Origin: Nitriliruptoraceae bacterium
Lineage (GTDB): Bacteria > Actinomycetota > Nitriliruptoria > Nitriliruptorales > Nitriliruptoraceae
Length of the DNA stretch: 11,207 bases
Direction of reading: 5' to 3'
NCBI GenBank assembly: GCA_007131525.1
Contig: SLQK01000343.1
Location: 1-11,207 of the forward strand
In this document: piece by piece, positions 1 through 7,010 of the stretch
Numbering within the stretch: position 1 is the stretch's first letter
Layout of the letters: every line of letters starts with the position of its first letter
Translations under genes and position numbers: made by a program
Notes under the pieces: model-generated
What the model saw: the letters and a program-made list of their open reading frames with translations, nothing else
What the model was told of the DNA's origin: nothing
The model's database searches: none

Positions 1-855
1 CACCGGCGCGACCACGGCCAGGTCATCCAGGCGGGCCCGGACGGTCTCGGCGGCCGTCTCGGCCTGGGCCCGCTGGACATCGGTGGCCGCCGCCTGGGCC
101 CGCTCGGCCTCCGCCGCCTGCGCGCCCGCCTGGGCCTCCACCTCGGCCAGCTGCCCGGAGGCCCGGCGGTACTCCGCCTGGGCGGCGTGCAACCTGGCCC
201 GCGCGTCGGCCAGCGACGCCTCCAGCGCGGTGGTGTCGACCTCGACGGTGACCGCCTCGCCCCCGGGGGCCGCGATCAGCTCGGGGTCGATGTCCAGTTC
301 CTCCGGCAGCTGGCCACCGAGCGCCTCGGCGAGGTCGGCGAGCGCCGCCGCCGTCGCCTCCCCGCTCTCCCGGGTCGCCGTGGCGACGGCCGTGATGGTG
401 GCCTCCAGCGCCTGGACCTGGTCCTCCAGCGCCCCGAGCACCGGCGGGATGACCGCATCCAGCTGGGCACGCAGGGCGCCGACCAGGGGCGCCACGTCCA
501 GCCCGAGTCCGGCCGCCGCCGCGGTCCCGGCGAACAGCTCCGCGGCCTCCACGGCCGACTCGGCCTGGGCGAGCTGCTCCTCCAGCGCCTCGGAGCGCAG
601 GGTGAACAGCGGGTCGCCGGCCTCGACCACGTCGCCGTCGGCGACCTGGAGCGTCTCGATCTCACCCGCCGAGGGGGCGGTGACGGTCGCCTGCCCGGCG
701 GGCCGGAGCGTCCCGGCGGCGGCCACGGTCTGGACCACCTCGCCGCTGGTCACCCTGGCATGGCCGTACCGCAGCTCCTCCTCGGGCGAGCAGGCAGCCA
801 GCAGGACCAGCGCGGTCAGCACCGCGACCACCGCGGCACGTGGACGTCGTCGCAC
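1..855 (-). CDS. HlyD/RND-family periplasmic adaptor lipoprotein (C-terminus beyond left edge)
   Basis: This frame stays open for 285 codons from the left edge and has no stop inside the window, so the gene is cut off. The GTG start is set by a strong Shine-Dalgarno GAGGAGG five bases upstream. Residues 1-22 form a lipoprotein signal peptide: an RRRPR basic start, a hydrophobic stretch, then lipobox L-A-A-C with Cys22 as the lipidation site. Residues about 40-90 look like the first half of a biotinyl-lipoyl domain (GTLRPAGQATVTAPSAGEI, then GDVVEAGDPLF). About 180 Ala/Glu/Gln-rich residues follow, as in the coiled-coil hairpin of membrane fusion proteins. The last residues, LDDLAVVAPV, resemble the start of the second lipoyl half. 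Such adaptors link an ABC (MacB-type) or RND pump to the outside; a partner pump would be expected further left, but this is inference. The hairpin carries a long insertion around residues 110-200 rather than one simple heptad run. Confidence 0.85.
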   Translation of the reverse strand, partial: MRRRPRAAVVAVLTALVLLAACSPEEELRYGHARVTSGEVVQTVAAAGTLRPAGQATVTAPSAGEIETLQVADGDVVEAGDPLFTLRSEALEEQLAQAESAVEAAELFAGTAAAAGLGLDVAPLVGALRAQLDAVIPPVLGALEDQVQALEATITAVATATRESGEATAAALADLAEALGGQLPEELDIDPELIAAPGGEAVTVEVDTTALEASLADARARLHAAQAEYRRASGQLAEVEAQAGAQAAEAERAQAAATDVQRAQAETAAETVRARLDDLAVVAPV

Positions 856-891
856 GTCGACCTCCTCGAGCGGTGCCGGCCTGACCCGGGA

Positions 892-949
892 ACCGGACGG
901 GGTCCGGTCAGCGGGTGGATGCGGCCCGGGGACCACGACGGTCGTGGTC
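892..949. promoter_or_regulatory. Two dyads upstream of the adaptor gene (operator candidates)
   Basis: Two perfect inverted repeats lie between proC and the adaptor start. One is GACCACGAC-G-GTCGTGGTC at 931-949, with 9-base arms and a 1-base centre. The other is ACCGGAC-GGG-GTCCGGT at 892-908, with 7-base arms. The second is 37 bases and the first 76 bases upstream of the GTG start. The 1-base centre suits a dimeric DNA-binding protein better than an RNA hairpin. No TANNNT -10 box is visible on the minus strand here. A role as a weak terminator for proC is possible, but there is no T-run. Confidence 0.35.
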
Positions 950-1032
950 GTTGCACCGGTCAGGTTCGGTCCCCAGGGTGCCGTGTGTCGGCGGACGCGT
1001 GGGACGTGCTGCCTGAGCGCACACCGTGGGGC

Positions 1033-1845
1033 TCACTCGCCTCTCGCGAGCGCCTCGCTGCGGAGCTTGGCCGACTCGATCGCGTCGAGGAACGCGGCGC
1101 GCACCCGGGCCGACTCCAGCGTGCGGATGGCGGAGATGGTGGTGCCACCCGGTGAGGTGACCATCTCGCGGAGCTCCACCGGGTGCCGGCCCGTGTCGCG
1201 CAGCATCTTGGCGCTGCCGACCATGGTCTGGATGATGAGCTGGGTGGAGACGTCGCGGGGCAGGCCGAGCAGGATGCCGGCGTCGATCATGGCCTCGGCG
1301 AGCAGGAAGAAGTAGGCCGGCCCCGAGCCGGACAGGGCCGTGACGGCATCGAGGTGGACCTCGTCCATGCGGATCACCTGGCCGACGTGCCGCAGGATCT
1401 CCTCGGCGACGTCGAGGTCGCGATCCTTGGCGTGGGTCCCGCCGCTGAGCACCGACATCGCCTCGTCGACCTGGACCGGGGTGTTGGTCATCACCCGGAC
1501 GACCGGGACCTCGCCCTCGATCGTGTCCTGGATCGTCGACGTCGTGATGCCCGCGGCGACGGAGATCACGGTCTGGGCCGGGTCGAAGGCGTCCCCCACC
1601 TCGCCGATCACCTGGACCAGCACCTGGGGCTTGAGCGCGATGAGGACCACATCGGCCGCCCGGATGGCGCTGCGGTTGTCGGTGGTGGCCCGCACCCCGT
1701 GCGCCGTCGCCACCTCCTCACAGCGCTCCGCCGAGGCATCGGTGCAGATGACCTGGTCCGGTCGGACCCAGGAGGAGATGAGCAGACCGCGCAGGAGCGC
1801 CTCACCGATGCGGCCGGTGCCGATGATCGCGAGCGTGCCGTCCAT
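1033..1845 (-). CDS. proC: Pyrroline-5-carboxylate reductase (ProC)
   Basis: ProC catalyses the last step of proline synthesis, reducing 1-pyrroline-5-carboxylate to L-proline with NAD(P)H in the cytosol. At 270 residues it has the usual family length. The N-terminus carries the Rossmann motif IIGTGRIGEAL at about residues 7-17. VMTNTP near residue 118 and the conserved ALSGSGPAYFFLL segment near 170 follow. The C-terminal half holds the P5CR signature EMVTSPGGTTISAIRTLE. The ATG start is supported by GGAGAGGA six bases upstream. It lies 52 bases downstream of the ybjN-like gene on the same strand, and a possible separate -10 box sits in that gap. The opposing enzyme, pruA, is encoded nearby on the other strand. 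Identification is firm. Confidence 0.97.
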   Translation of the reverse strand: MDGTLAIIGTGRIGEALLRGLLISSWVRPDQVICTDASAERCEEVATAHGVRATTDNRSAIRAADVVLIALKPQVLVQVIGEVGDAFDPAQTVISVAAGITTSTIQDTIEGEVPVVRVMTNTPVQVDEAMSVLSGGTHAKDRDLDVAEEILRHVGQVIRMDEVHLDAVTALSGSGPAYFFLLAEAMIDAGILLGLPRDVSTQLIIQTMVGSAKMLRDTGRHPVELREMVTSPGGTTISAIRTLESARVRAAFLDAIESAKLRSEALARGE

Positions 1846-1875
1846 GCCAGGTCCTCTCCGCAGGGCAACGCGCGG

Positions 1876-1881
1876 AGCCTA
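1876..1881 (-). promoter_or_regulatory. Possible -10 box for proC
   Basis: On the minus strand this reads TAGGCT, fitting the actinobacterial TANNNT -10 pattern. A transcript from it would begin near 1869 and leave a leader of about 24 bases containing the proC Shine-Dalgarno. No convincing -35 hexamer is visible at 16-18 bases, so the call is tentative. It would let proC be expressed apart from the upstream ybjN-like gene. Confidence 0.3.
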
Positions 1882-1897
1882 ACGGTCGCTGTGCCGG

Positions 1898-2395
1898 TCA
1901 GGGGTCGAGCGGGTCACCGACCGGGTTGGGCGGCAGCCCCGCCGTCGCGCGCCACCGCTGCTCGGCCTCCAGGTAGCTCGCGAACCCGGTCCTGAGCACC
2001 TGGTTGAAGGTCTCGTCGGCCACCGTGAGCACCTGCCCCAGCAGCTCGTCGAAGACCTCCGCATCCACCGCGGCCAGCGGGACAGCGCCGGTCAGGATCA
2101 CATCGCCCTCGTCGTCGAGGGCGAAGTGCACCGGGCCGGGGCGCTGGTTGCGCTGCAGGAGGATCCGGTACACCTGCTCGTGCCCCTCGTCGGGAACGCC
2201 CGAGAACAGCGAGGTGACGGTCAAGCGCCGGTCACCGAGATCGAGCAGCAACGGGATCGTCCGCTTCCGGTCACCCTCCAGCATCGTCATCCAGCGGTCA
2301 TCGCCCACCGCCGTCCACTGCAGCCCGGCGGTCGACAGCCCCTCGAGCACGACCTCCCGTGCCCGCTCGCGGACGGTCTGGTTCGACTGGGTCAT
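1898..2395 (-). CDS. YbjN-domain protein (type III secretion chaperone-like fold)
   Basis: A 165-residue cytosolic protein with no signal peptide or membrane segment. The pattern of an amphipathic N-terminal helix (RERAREVVLEGLSTAGLQW), a run of short beta strands (MTMLEGDRKRTIPLLLDLGD, then LTVTSLFSGVP) and the C-terminal stretch LLGQVLTVADETFNQVLRTGF matches the actinobacterial YbjN / TY3S-chaperone-like family. In Mycobacterium tuberculosis the homologue I recall (Rv0487) lies directly after mshA. Here pruA stands between the two. The ATG is preceded by GAGG four bases upstream. It probably heads an operon with proC. The biochemical role of the family is not established; YbjN proteins are often described as adaptors or stress-linked regulators, and nothing here narrows that. 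Confidence 0.88.
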   Translation of the reverse strand: MTQSNQTVRERAREVVLEGLSTAGLQWTAVGDDRWMTMLEGDRKRTIPLLLDLGDRRLTVTSLFSGVPDEGHEQVYRILLQRNQRPGPVHFALDDEGDVILTGAVPLAAVDAEVFDELLGQVLTVADETFNQVLRTGFASYLEAEQRWRATAGLPPNPVGDPLDP

Positions 2396-2489
2396 GACAC
2401 CTCACGGTGGACGCTCACGGTGACGGTCGCCGCCCGTCCGGGGGCACGGCCTGGCGAGCCGCCGGGGACGCTGCGAGACTACGACACAG

Positions 2490-2504
2490 GGCCGGTGACC
2501 GGCC
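2490..2504. promoter_or_regulatory. 15-bp palindrome upstream of pruA (operator candidate)
   Basis: GGCCGGT-G-ACCGGCC is a perfect palindrome with 7-base arms and a 1-base centre. It ends 34 bases before the pruA ATG, in the 143-base divergent region shared with the ybjN-like gene. Direct copies of TCACGGTG begin at 2402 and 2415; the second forms its own small palindrome, TCACGGTGA. No clear TANNNT box is seen for either gene. A dimeric regulator of proline catabolism is a reasonable guess, but the sequence does not name it. Confidence 0.4.
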
Positions 2505-2538
2505 GATGCCCGACCACCAGCGACGATGGAGCAGCACC

Positions 2539-4164
2539 ATGAGCGACGGCACCTTCCGGGTCCCCACCCCGGTCAACGAGCCCGTGAAGGGCTACGCACC
2601 CGGGAGCGCCGAACGTGCCTCGCTGGAGGCCGAGGTCGCCGCCCAGCGGGCCACCCGCGTCGAGGCCCCGAACGTGATCGGCGGGATCGACGTCACCACC
2701 GGCGACACCTTCGTCCAGCGCGCCCCCCACGATCATGGGCTCGAGCTTGCCGAGGTCCACGCCGCCGGCGCACCTGAGATCGAACGGGCGATCGAGGCCG
2801 CCGTCGCGGCCCAGCCCGAGTGGGCGGCGATGCCCTTCGCCGACCGGGCAGCGATCTTCCTCCGGGCCGCCCACCTGCTGGCGGGCCCCTGGCGGGACAC
2901 CATCAACGCGGCCACCATCCTCGGGCAGTCCAAGTCGGTCCAGCAGGCGGAGATCGACGCCGCCTGCGAACTGATCGACTTCCTCAGGTTCAACGTCGCC
3001 TACGCCGAGCGTCTGCTCACGGAGCAGCCCGAGTCGGTCGACGGCGAGTGGAACCGACTGGACGTGCGCCCGCTGGAGGGGTTCGTGCTGGCGATCACAC
3101 CCTTCAACTTCACCGCGATCGCCGGCAACCTGCCGACGGCGCCGGCCATCGTCGGCAACACGGTGGTCTGGAAGCCATCGGAGAAGCAGGCACTGGCCGC
3201 GCACCACACGATGCGCCTGCTGCAGGCGGCGGGGCTGCCCGACGGGGTCATCAACCTCGTCCACGGCGATGGGGCCAGGGTCGCCGAGGTCGCGCTGGCC
3301 GATCCCCGCTTCGCCGCGCTGCACTTCACCGGCTCCGAGACCGTCCTCAGCTCGCTGTGGGAGCGCATCGGCCGCAACGTGTCGAGCTACCGCAGCTTCC
3401 CTCGCATCGTGGGCGAGTCCGGGGGCAAGGACTTCGTGCTGGCGCACGCGAGCGCCCGGCTCGAGCCGCTGGTGGTCGCGCTCGGGCGCGGTGCCTTCGA
3501 GTACCAGGGTCAGAAGTGCTCCGCCGCCTCGCGCGCCTACCTGCCGCGGAGCCTGTGGTCACAGCTGCGTGATCCGCTGGCCGACGTCGCCACGAGCATG
3601 ACGATGGGCGATGTCGGACGCGACCTGTCGACCTTCATGGGTGCCGTGATCGGCGAGGGTGCGTTCCGGACCCATGCGGCCGCGATCGAGCGCGCCCGTC
3701 GCGACGGCGCCGAGGTGCTGGTCGGCGGTGACCCGGACGACAGCGACGGGTGGTTCGTCCCGCCGACGGTCCTGGTGACCGACGACCCCCGCTCCCACAG
3801 CATGACCACCGAGCTGTTCGGGCCGATCCTGACCGTGTTCGTCTACGACGACGCCGACTGGGAAGCCATGCTCACCGAGGTGGACCAGGCCACCCGCTAC
3901 GCCCTGACCGGGGCCATCCTCGCCGAGGACCGCCAGGTGCTGAGCGACGCCAGCGAGGCGCTGCGCAACACCGCCGGCAACCTCTACCTCAACGACAAGC
4001 CGACCGGCTCGGTCGTGGCTCGCCAGCCCTTCGGCGGCGCCCGACGGTCCGGCACCAACGACAAGGCCGGGTCGGTGTTCAACCTGCTGCGGTGGGTCTC
4101 GCCGCGGGCGATCAAGGAGACCTGGGACCCGCCGACCGACTGGCGCTACCCCCACCAGGGCTGA
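2539..4164 (+). CDS. pruA: L-glutamate gamma-semialdehyde (1-pyrroline-5-carboxylate) dehydrogenase
   Basis: PruA oxidises glutamate semialdehyde/P5C to glutamate with NAD+, the second step of proline breakdown. At 541 residues it is the stand-alone enzyme, resembling the group that includes animal ALDH4A1, not the C-terminal half of a bifunctional PutA. The aldehyde dehydrogenase marks are clear: ITPFNFTAIAGN near residue 190, VVWKPSEKQ in the cofactor site, the general base Glu293 in IVGESGGKDF, and catalytic Cys327 in QGQKCSAASR. ELFGPILTVFVY and QPFGGARRSGTNDKAG close the fold. The chosen ATG has GGAG seven to ten bases upstream and gives the N-terminus usual for this group; an upstream in-frame ATG at 2407 would add 44 non-family residues. 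No proline dehydrogenase (putB) gene is adjacent in the window. It converges on mshA. Confidence 0.95.
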   Translation: MSDGTFRVPTPVNEPVKGYAPGSAERASLEAEVAAQRATRVEAPNVIGGIDVTTGDTFVQRAPHDHGLELAEVHAAGAPEIERAIEAAVAAQPEWAAMPFADRAAIFLRAAHLLAGPWRDTINAATILGQSKSVQQAEIDAACELIDFLRFNVAYAERLLTEQPESVDGEWNRLDVRPLEGFVLAITPFNFTAIAGNLPTAPAIVGNTVVWKPSEKQALAAHHTMRLLQAAGLPDGVINLVHGDGARVAEVALADPRFAALHFTGSETVLSSLWERIGRNVSSYRSFPRIVGESGGKDFVLAHASARLEPLVVALGRGAFEYQGQKCSAASRAYLPRSLWSQLRDPLADVATSMTMGDVGRDLSTFMGAVIGEGAFRTHAAAIERARRDGAEVLVGGDPDDSDGWFVPPTVLVTDDPRSHSMTTELFGPILTVFVYDDADWEAMLTEVDQATRYALTGAILAEDRQVLSDASEALRNTAGNLYLNDKPTGSVVARQPFGGARRSGTNDKAGSVFNLLRWVSPRAIKETWDPPTDWRYPHQG

Positions 4165-4186
4165 GGGCTGCGGCGCAGGTCGCGGT

Positions 4187-4314
4187 GGCCAGGCCGAGCG
4201 GCGGTCAGCTGTGACGACGGCCAGGCCGAGCGGCGGTCAGCTGTGACGACGGCCAGGCCGAGCGGCGGTCAGCTGTGACGGCGGTCAGGCCGAGCGGCGC
4301 TCGGCGGTCACGGC
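4187..4314. repeat. 32-bp tandem repeats between pruA and mshA 3' ends
   Basis: Three near-perfect copies of a 32-base unit run head to tail at 4187-4218, 4219-4250 and 4251-4282. The only difference is one base at the end of copy 3. A fourth, diverged copy at 4283-4314 matches at 26 of 32 positions and lies across the mshA stop and its last codons. The unit begins GGCCAGGCCGAGCGGCGG and contains GTCAGCTGTGAC. The array therefore looks like an expansion from the end of the mshA reading frame into the convergent intergenic space. There is no T-run, so terminator function is not evident. Confidence 0.9.
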
Positions 4315-5610
4315 TGCCACCTCGGTGGACGCCGCCTGCCGCTCGGCGGACGCCAGCACACGCTCGGCGACCACGTCGGCGTAGACGGCCAGCAGCCGCT
4401 CCACGGTGCGGTCCCAGGAGGCCGACCGGGCCGCGGCGAGCCCGGCACGGCGCGTCGCCGCCGCATGCTCGGGGTCGGTGAGCAACCGCACGACGGCCGC
4501 AGCGTGGTCGACGGGGTCGTGGTTGGGGACCAGGGTGCCACCGCCGCGGACGACCGCCTCGAGGCCGGGGACGTCCGCGCCCACCACAGGCGTTCCACAC
4601 GCCTGCGCCTCGAGGGCGACCAACCCGAAGGTCTCGCTTCGGGAGGGGGCGAGCAGGACCTCGGCAGCCCGGTAGCGCTCGACGAGACGGGTCTGCGCGA
4701 CCGCGTCCTCGAAGGTGACCGCATCGGCGACGCCGAGCTCGTCGGCCAGCGCGCGCAGCTCGGCGGGACCAGTGCGCCCCTGTCCGTTGCCCGAAGCACC
4801 ACCGACGATCCTGAGCCGTGCGTCGGGCACCTGGCGGCGCACCTCGGCCAGGGTGCGCACGGCGACATCGGGGCCCTTCAGCGGTTGGAGGCGCCCCACG
4901 AACAGCAGCTCGGGCCCGCCGACCGGTGCGACGCGGGTGGGCCCGGGCGAGAACCGGTCCAGGTCCACCCCGGCCGGGACCACGGTCAACCGGGCACCGG
5001 ACAACCCGTAGGTGGTGTGCAGCAGCCTCGCCTCGCCGCAGGTGAGCACGAGCACCCGGTCGGCGTCCTTGGCCACCCGCTCCTCACCGTGGAGGCGGAG
5101 GGGAGGTTCGGGGCTGTCACCCGGGGCGAGGGTGGCGTTCTTGAGCACCCCGAGGGTGTGGAAGGTCTGCACCAGCGGGACCCGCCAGCGGGGGGCGATG
5201 CGACGGCCGACCCAGCCCGACAGCCAGTAGTGGGCATGGAGCACGTCGTGGGTGCCGGCGGTCGGGTGGGCCTGGAGCGCGAGGAGGAACGCGCAGAGGT
5301 GGTTGGTGACCTCCTCCTTGGCCACCGGGACCGCAGGACCGGCATCGAGGTGGTGGACCTGGACGCCCGGGACGATGGTGACCGTGGCCGGCTGTGCAGG
5401 GTCGCTGCGGCGGGTGAACACGTCCACCTCGACGCCCTGTGCGGCCATGCGCTGCGCGACCTCACGGACGTAGACGTTGAGACCGCCGCCGTCCCCGGTC
5501 CCCGGCTGGTCCAACGGCGAGGTGTGCACGCTGAGGACAGCCACCCGACGCACGGGTGGACCGTCGCGATCCTCCGCGCGCGCCGTGGTCGCACCTGCCT
5601 GAGTGGTCAT
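4285..5610 (-). CDS. mshA: GT4 glycosyltransferase, MshA-type (D-inositol-3-phosphate glycosyltransferase)
   Basis: MshA joins N-acetylglucosamine from UDP-GlcNAc to 1L-myo-inositol-1-phosphate, the first committed step of mycothiol synthesis in actinobacteria. The 441-residue protein is a GT-B enzyme of family GT4. SVHTSPLDQPGTGDGGGLNV (residues 27-46) is the glycine-rich acceptor loop typical of MshA. HAHYWLSGWVG (125-135), HTLGVLKNA near 151, VVPAGVDLDRF (210-220) and VGRLQPLKGPD (238-248; Arg240, Lys245) also match. The retaining-GT E-x7-E motif is Glu326/Glu334 in SETFGLVALE. The ATG overlaps the stop of the upstream acyltransferase gene as ATGA, so translation is probably coupled. The usual neighbour ybjN lies beyond pruA. 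The extra C-terminal tail (about residues 415-441) is Ala/Glu-rich, and its end belongs to the tandem repeat array. Another GT4 sugar acceptor is possible but less likely. Confidence 0.88.
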   Translation of the reverse strand: MTTQAGATTARAEDRDGPPVRRVAVLSVHTSPLDQPGTGDGGGLNVYVREVAQRMAAQGVEVDVFTRRSDPAQPATVTIVPGVQVHHLDAGPAVPVAKEEVTNHLCAFLLALQAHPTAGTHDVLHAHYWLSGWVGRRIAPRWRVPLVQTFHTLGVLKNATLAPGDSPEPPLRLHGEERVAKDADRVLVLTCGEARLLHTTYGLSGARLTVVPAGVDLDRFSPGPTRVAPVGGPELLFVGRLQPLKGPDVAVRTLAEVRRQVPDARLRIVGGASGNGQGRTGPAELRALADELGVADAVTFEDAVAQTRLVERYRAAEVLLAPSRSETFGLVALEAQACGTPVVGADVPGLEAVVRGGGTLVPNHDPVDHAAAVVRLLTDPEHAAATRRAGLAAARSASWDRTVERLLAVYADVVAERVLASAERQAASTEVAAVTAERRSA

Positions 5611-6626
5611 CGTCGCCGCACCACCATGCGCTCCAGCACCCGGTCGCTGGCGCCGTAGCGGTACTTGTAGGGCTCGTCCCCCCGGAGCAGATCGAAGACC
5701 TGGTGGCCCTGATCGCTGGCCTCGCCGATCAGCAGGTGCACCATGACCACGCCGGGGGCGAAGGAGGCCAGGGCCGGATCGAAGGCCGAGTTGTACAGCC
5801 CCCAGGTCCCCCGGTGCACCAGCGACACCGTCGAGGCCGCCAGCAGCCCACCGACGTGCAGCTCGTGGAGACGGAAGACGCCGTCGTCGACGAACTCCTC
5901 GGCGAGGGTCCGGAACCAGGCGTGCATATCGGAGCGCTGGAAGAAGCCGGCCTTGTCCGGGAAGCTCTCGGCGGCCTGATCGAGGAAGGCGTCGAGGCGG
6001 TCGACCACCTCGTCGGCCGGGACCTGCAGGAGCTCGAGCTCCCCGGCATCGCGCGCGAGCTTCCGGGTCTTGCGGATCAGCTCCTGGCGCAGCCGGCCGG
6101 GCAGGCGGGCGAGGACCTCGTCGTGGTCGCCACCGAGCATGACACGAGGGCAGACGTCCTCACGACCGTCCTCGATCACCGTCAGCCCGCGGGCCCCGAT
6201 GGCCCGGCGGAACGCCTCCGGCCAGCCACTGTCGGTGGGCAGACCGCCAGCGACGAACTCGTCCCAGTCGACGTCGTCGGCGAGGTTGTCCACGTAGGCC
6301 GACGCGACGTCGAAGCGATCCTCGGGCCGGCTGACGGGGCCGAGGTAGTCGGTCACCTCGGTGCCGCCCTGGAAGCGACGGATCTCCTCCGGACCACCGG
6401 CGCTGCCCTGTCGGTCGTTCGCGTCGGGGACGACCCCGATCAGGCGACCGGCGCTGTGCACGGTGTGGACCCGGATGGCGGTCGTGCCCCCGAAGGTGCG
6501 GTACCACGCGTCGAGGTACCGAGGGGTGTGGAACACGGTCGCGTCCGGGTCCTCGTCGAGGAGGAGCTCCCACGCGGACCGCTCACCTCCAGCGTGAAGG
6601 TCATCATGGGTCCGCAGTTCGATCAC
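5607..6626 (-). CDS. BioF2/CelD-like GNAT-fold acyltransferase
   Basis: A 339-residue cytosolic protein without signal peptide. The C-terminal signature FDLLRGDEPYKYRYGA (starting at residue 311), preceded by GVVMVHLLIGEASDQGHQ, is the hallmark of the BioF2-like/CelD acetyltransferase family (Pfam Acetyltransf_6). That family shares the double-GNAT fold of FemAB enzymes. The middle helix RLRQELIRKTRKLARDAGEL is also typical. Family members mostly act in polysaccharide or cell-envelope modification; the substrate here is unknown. The GTG start is supported by GAGGA six to ten bases upstream. Its stop overlaps the mshA start as ATGA, suggesting coupled translation and possibly a joint pathway. 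MshD, the known mycothiol acetyltransferase, is also GNAT-fold but of a different subfamily, so this is not a straightforward mshD. Confidence 0.82.
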   Translation of the reverse strand: MIELRTHDDLHAGGERSAWELLLDEDPDATVFHTPRYLDAWYRTFGGTTAIRVHTVHSAGRLIGVVPDANDRQGSAGGPEEIRRFQGGTEVTDYLGPVSRPEDRFDVASAYVDNLADDVDWDEFVAGGLPTDSGWPEAFRRAIGARGLTVIEDGREDVCPRVMLGGDHDEVLARLPGRLRQELIRKTRKLARDAGELELLQVPADEVVDRLDAFLDQAAESFPDKAGFFQRSDMHAWFRTLAEEFVDDGVFRLHELHVGGLLAASTVSLVHRGTWGLYNSAFDPALASFAPGVVMVHLLIGEASDQGHQVFDLLRGDEPYKYRYGASDRVLERMVVRRR

Positions 6627-6642
6627 AGCTGATCCTCGGGAG

Positions 6643-6656
6643 GGAACGGTCGTTCC
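6643..6656. promoter_or_regulatory. GAAC-N4-GTTC dyad (LexA/SOS-box-like operator candidate)
   Basis: GGAACG-GT-CGTTCC is a perfect inverted repeat with 6-base arms and 2-base spacing. Its core GAAC-N4-GTTC is the pattern of Gram-positive and actinobacterial LexA boxes. It sits 17 bases upstream of the acyltransferase GTG, immediately beyond its Shine-Dalgarno, where a repressor could block transcription. The four central bases fit the Bacillus consensus incompletely, and the A/T flanks of the mycobacterial box (TCGAAC) are missing. The LexA assignment is therefore tentative. Confidence 0.35.
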
Positions 6657-7010
6657 ACGCTCCGGTGGGTGGCGTCGGGGAGCCGGCGGCGGCTGGTGCC
6701 GTCTCCGGGCTGGTAGGGACGCCGGGAACGATGGCGGAGGCCGCTCGTCGTTCGCAGCAGGGCCCCGGGGGCGGATGGTAGTCCGCGCAACCAGCGGCCA
6801 CCGCTACGACCGGTCACCACCGGTCAGCACCCGTCACCGTGTCTGGCGGTGGCAGGTGATGCCGGTGCGATGCGGCCGTGCGTCGGGAGGCGTCCGGGGG
6901 AGGAACGCGCCGGCGGCCCCGGACCTTCCCGCCCGGTGGCTCGTCCTTCGGCAGGGCCCCCGGGGGCACCGCGGGGCACGAGCGCGGCCGGACCGGTCCC
7001 GGACCGTCCG

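Noticed and set aside
83..1315. Plus-strand open frame of 410 codons, rich in Ser/Ala/Thr
   Set aside because: It is the antisense of the adaptor gene and proC. Its composition is that of a shadow frame, and the minus-strand proteins have recognisable domains.
2407..2538. N-terminal extension of PruA by 44 residues
   Set aside because: The extension does not resemble the family, overlaps the operator-like palindrome, and the ATG at 2539 has its own ribosome binding site.
4465..5658. Plus-strand open frame of 397 codons
   Set aside because: Antisense of mshA, whose motifs are unmistakable. The shadow has only His/Gly/Arg-rich sequence.
5607..6626. Calling the acyltransferase MshD (mycothiol synthase)
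   Set aside because: Its C-terminal FDLLRGDEPYKYRYGA signature is that of BioF2/CelD-like enzymes. No typical MshD features were recognised.
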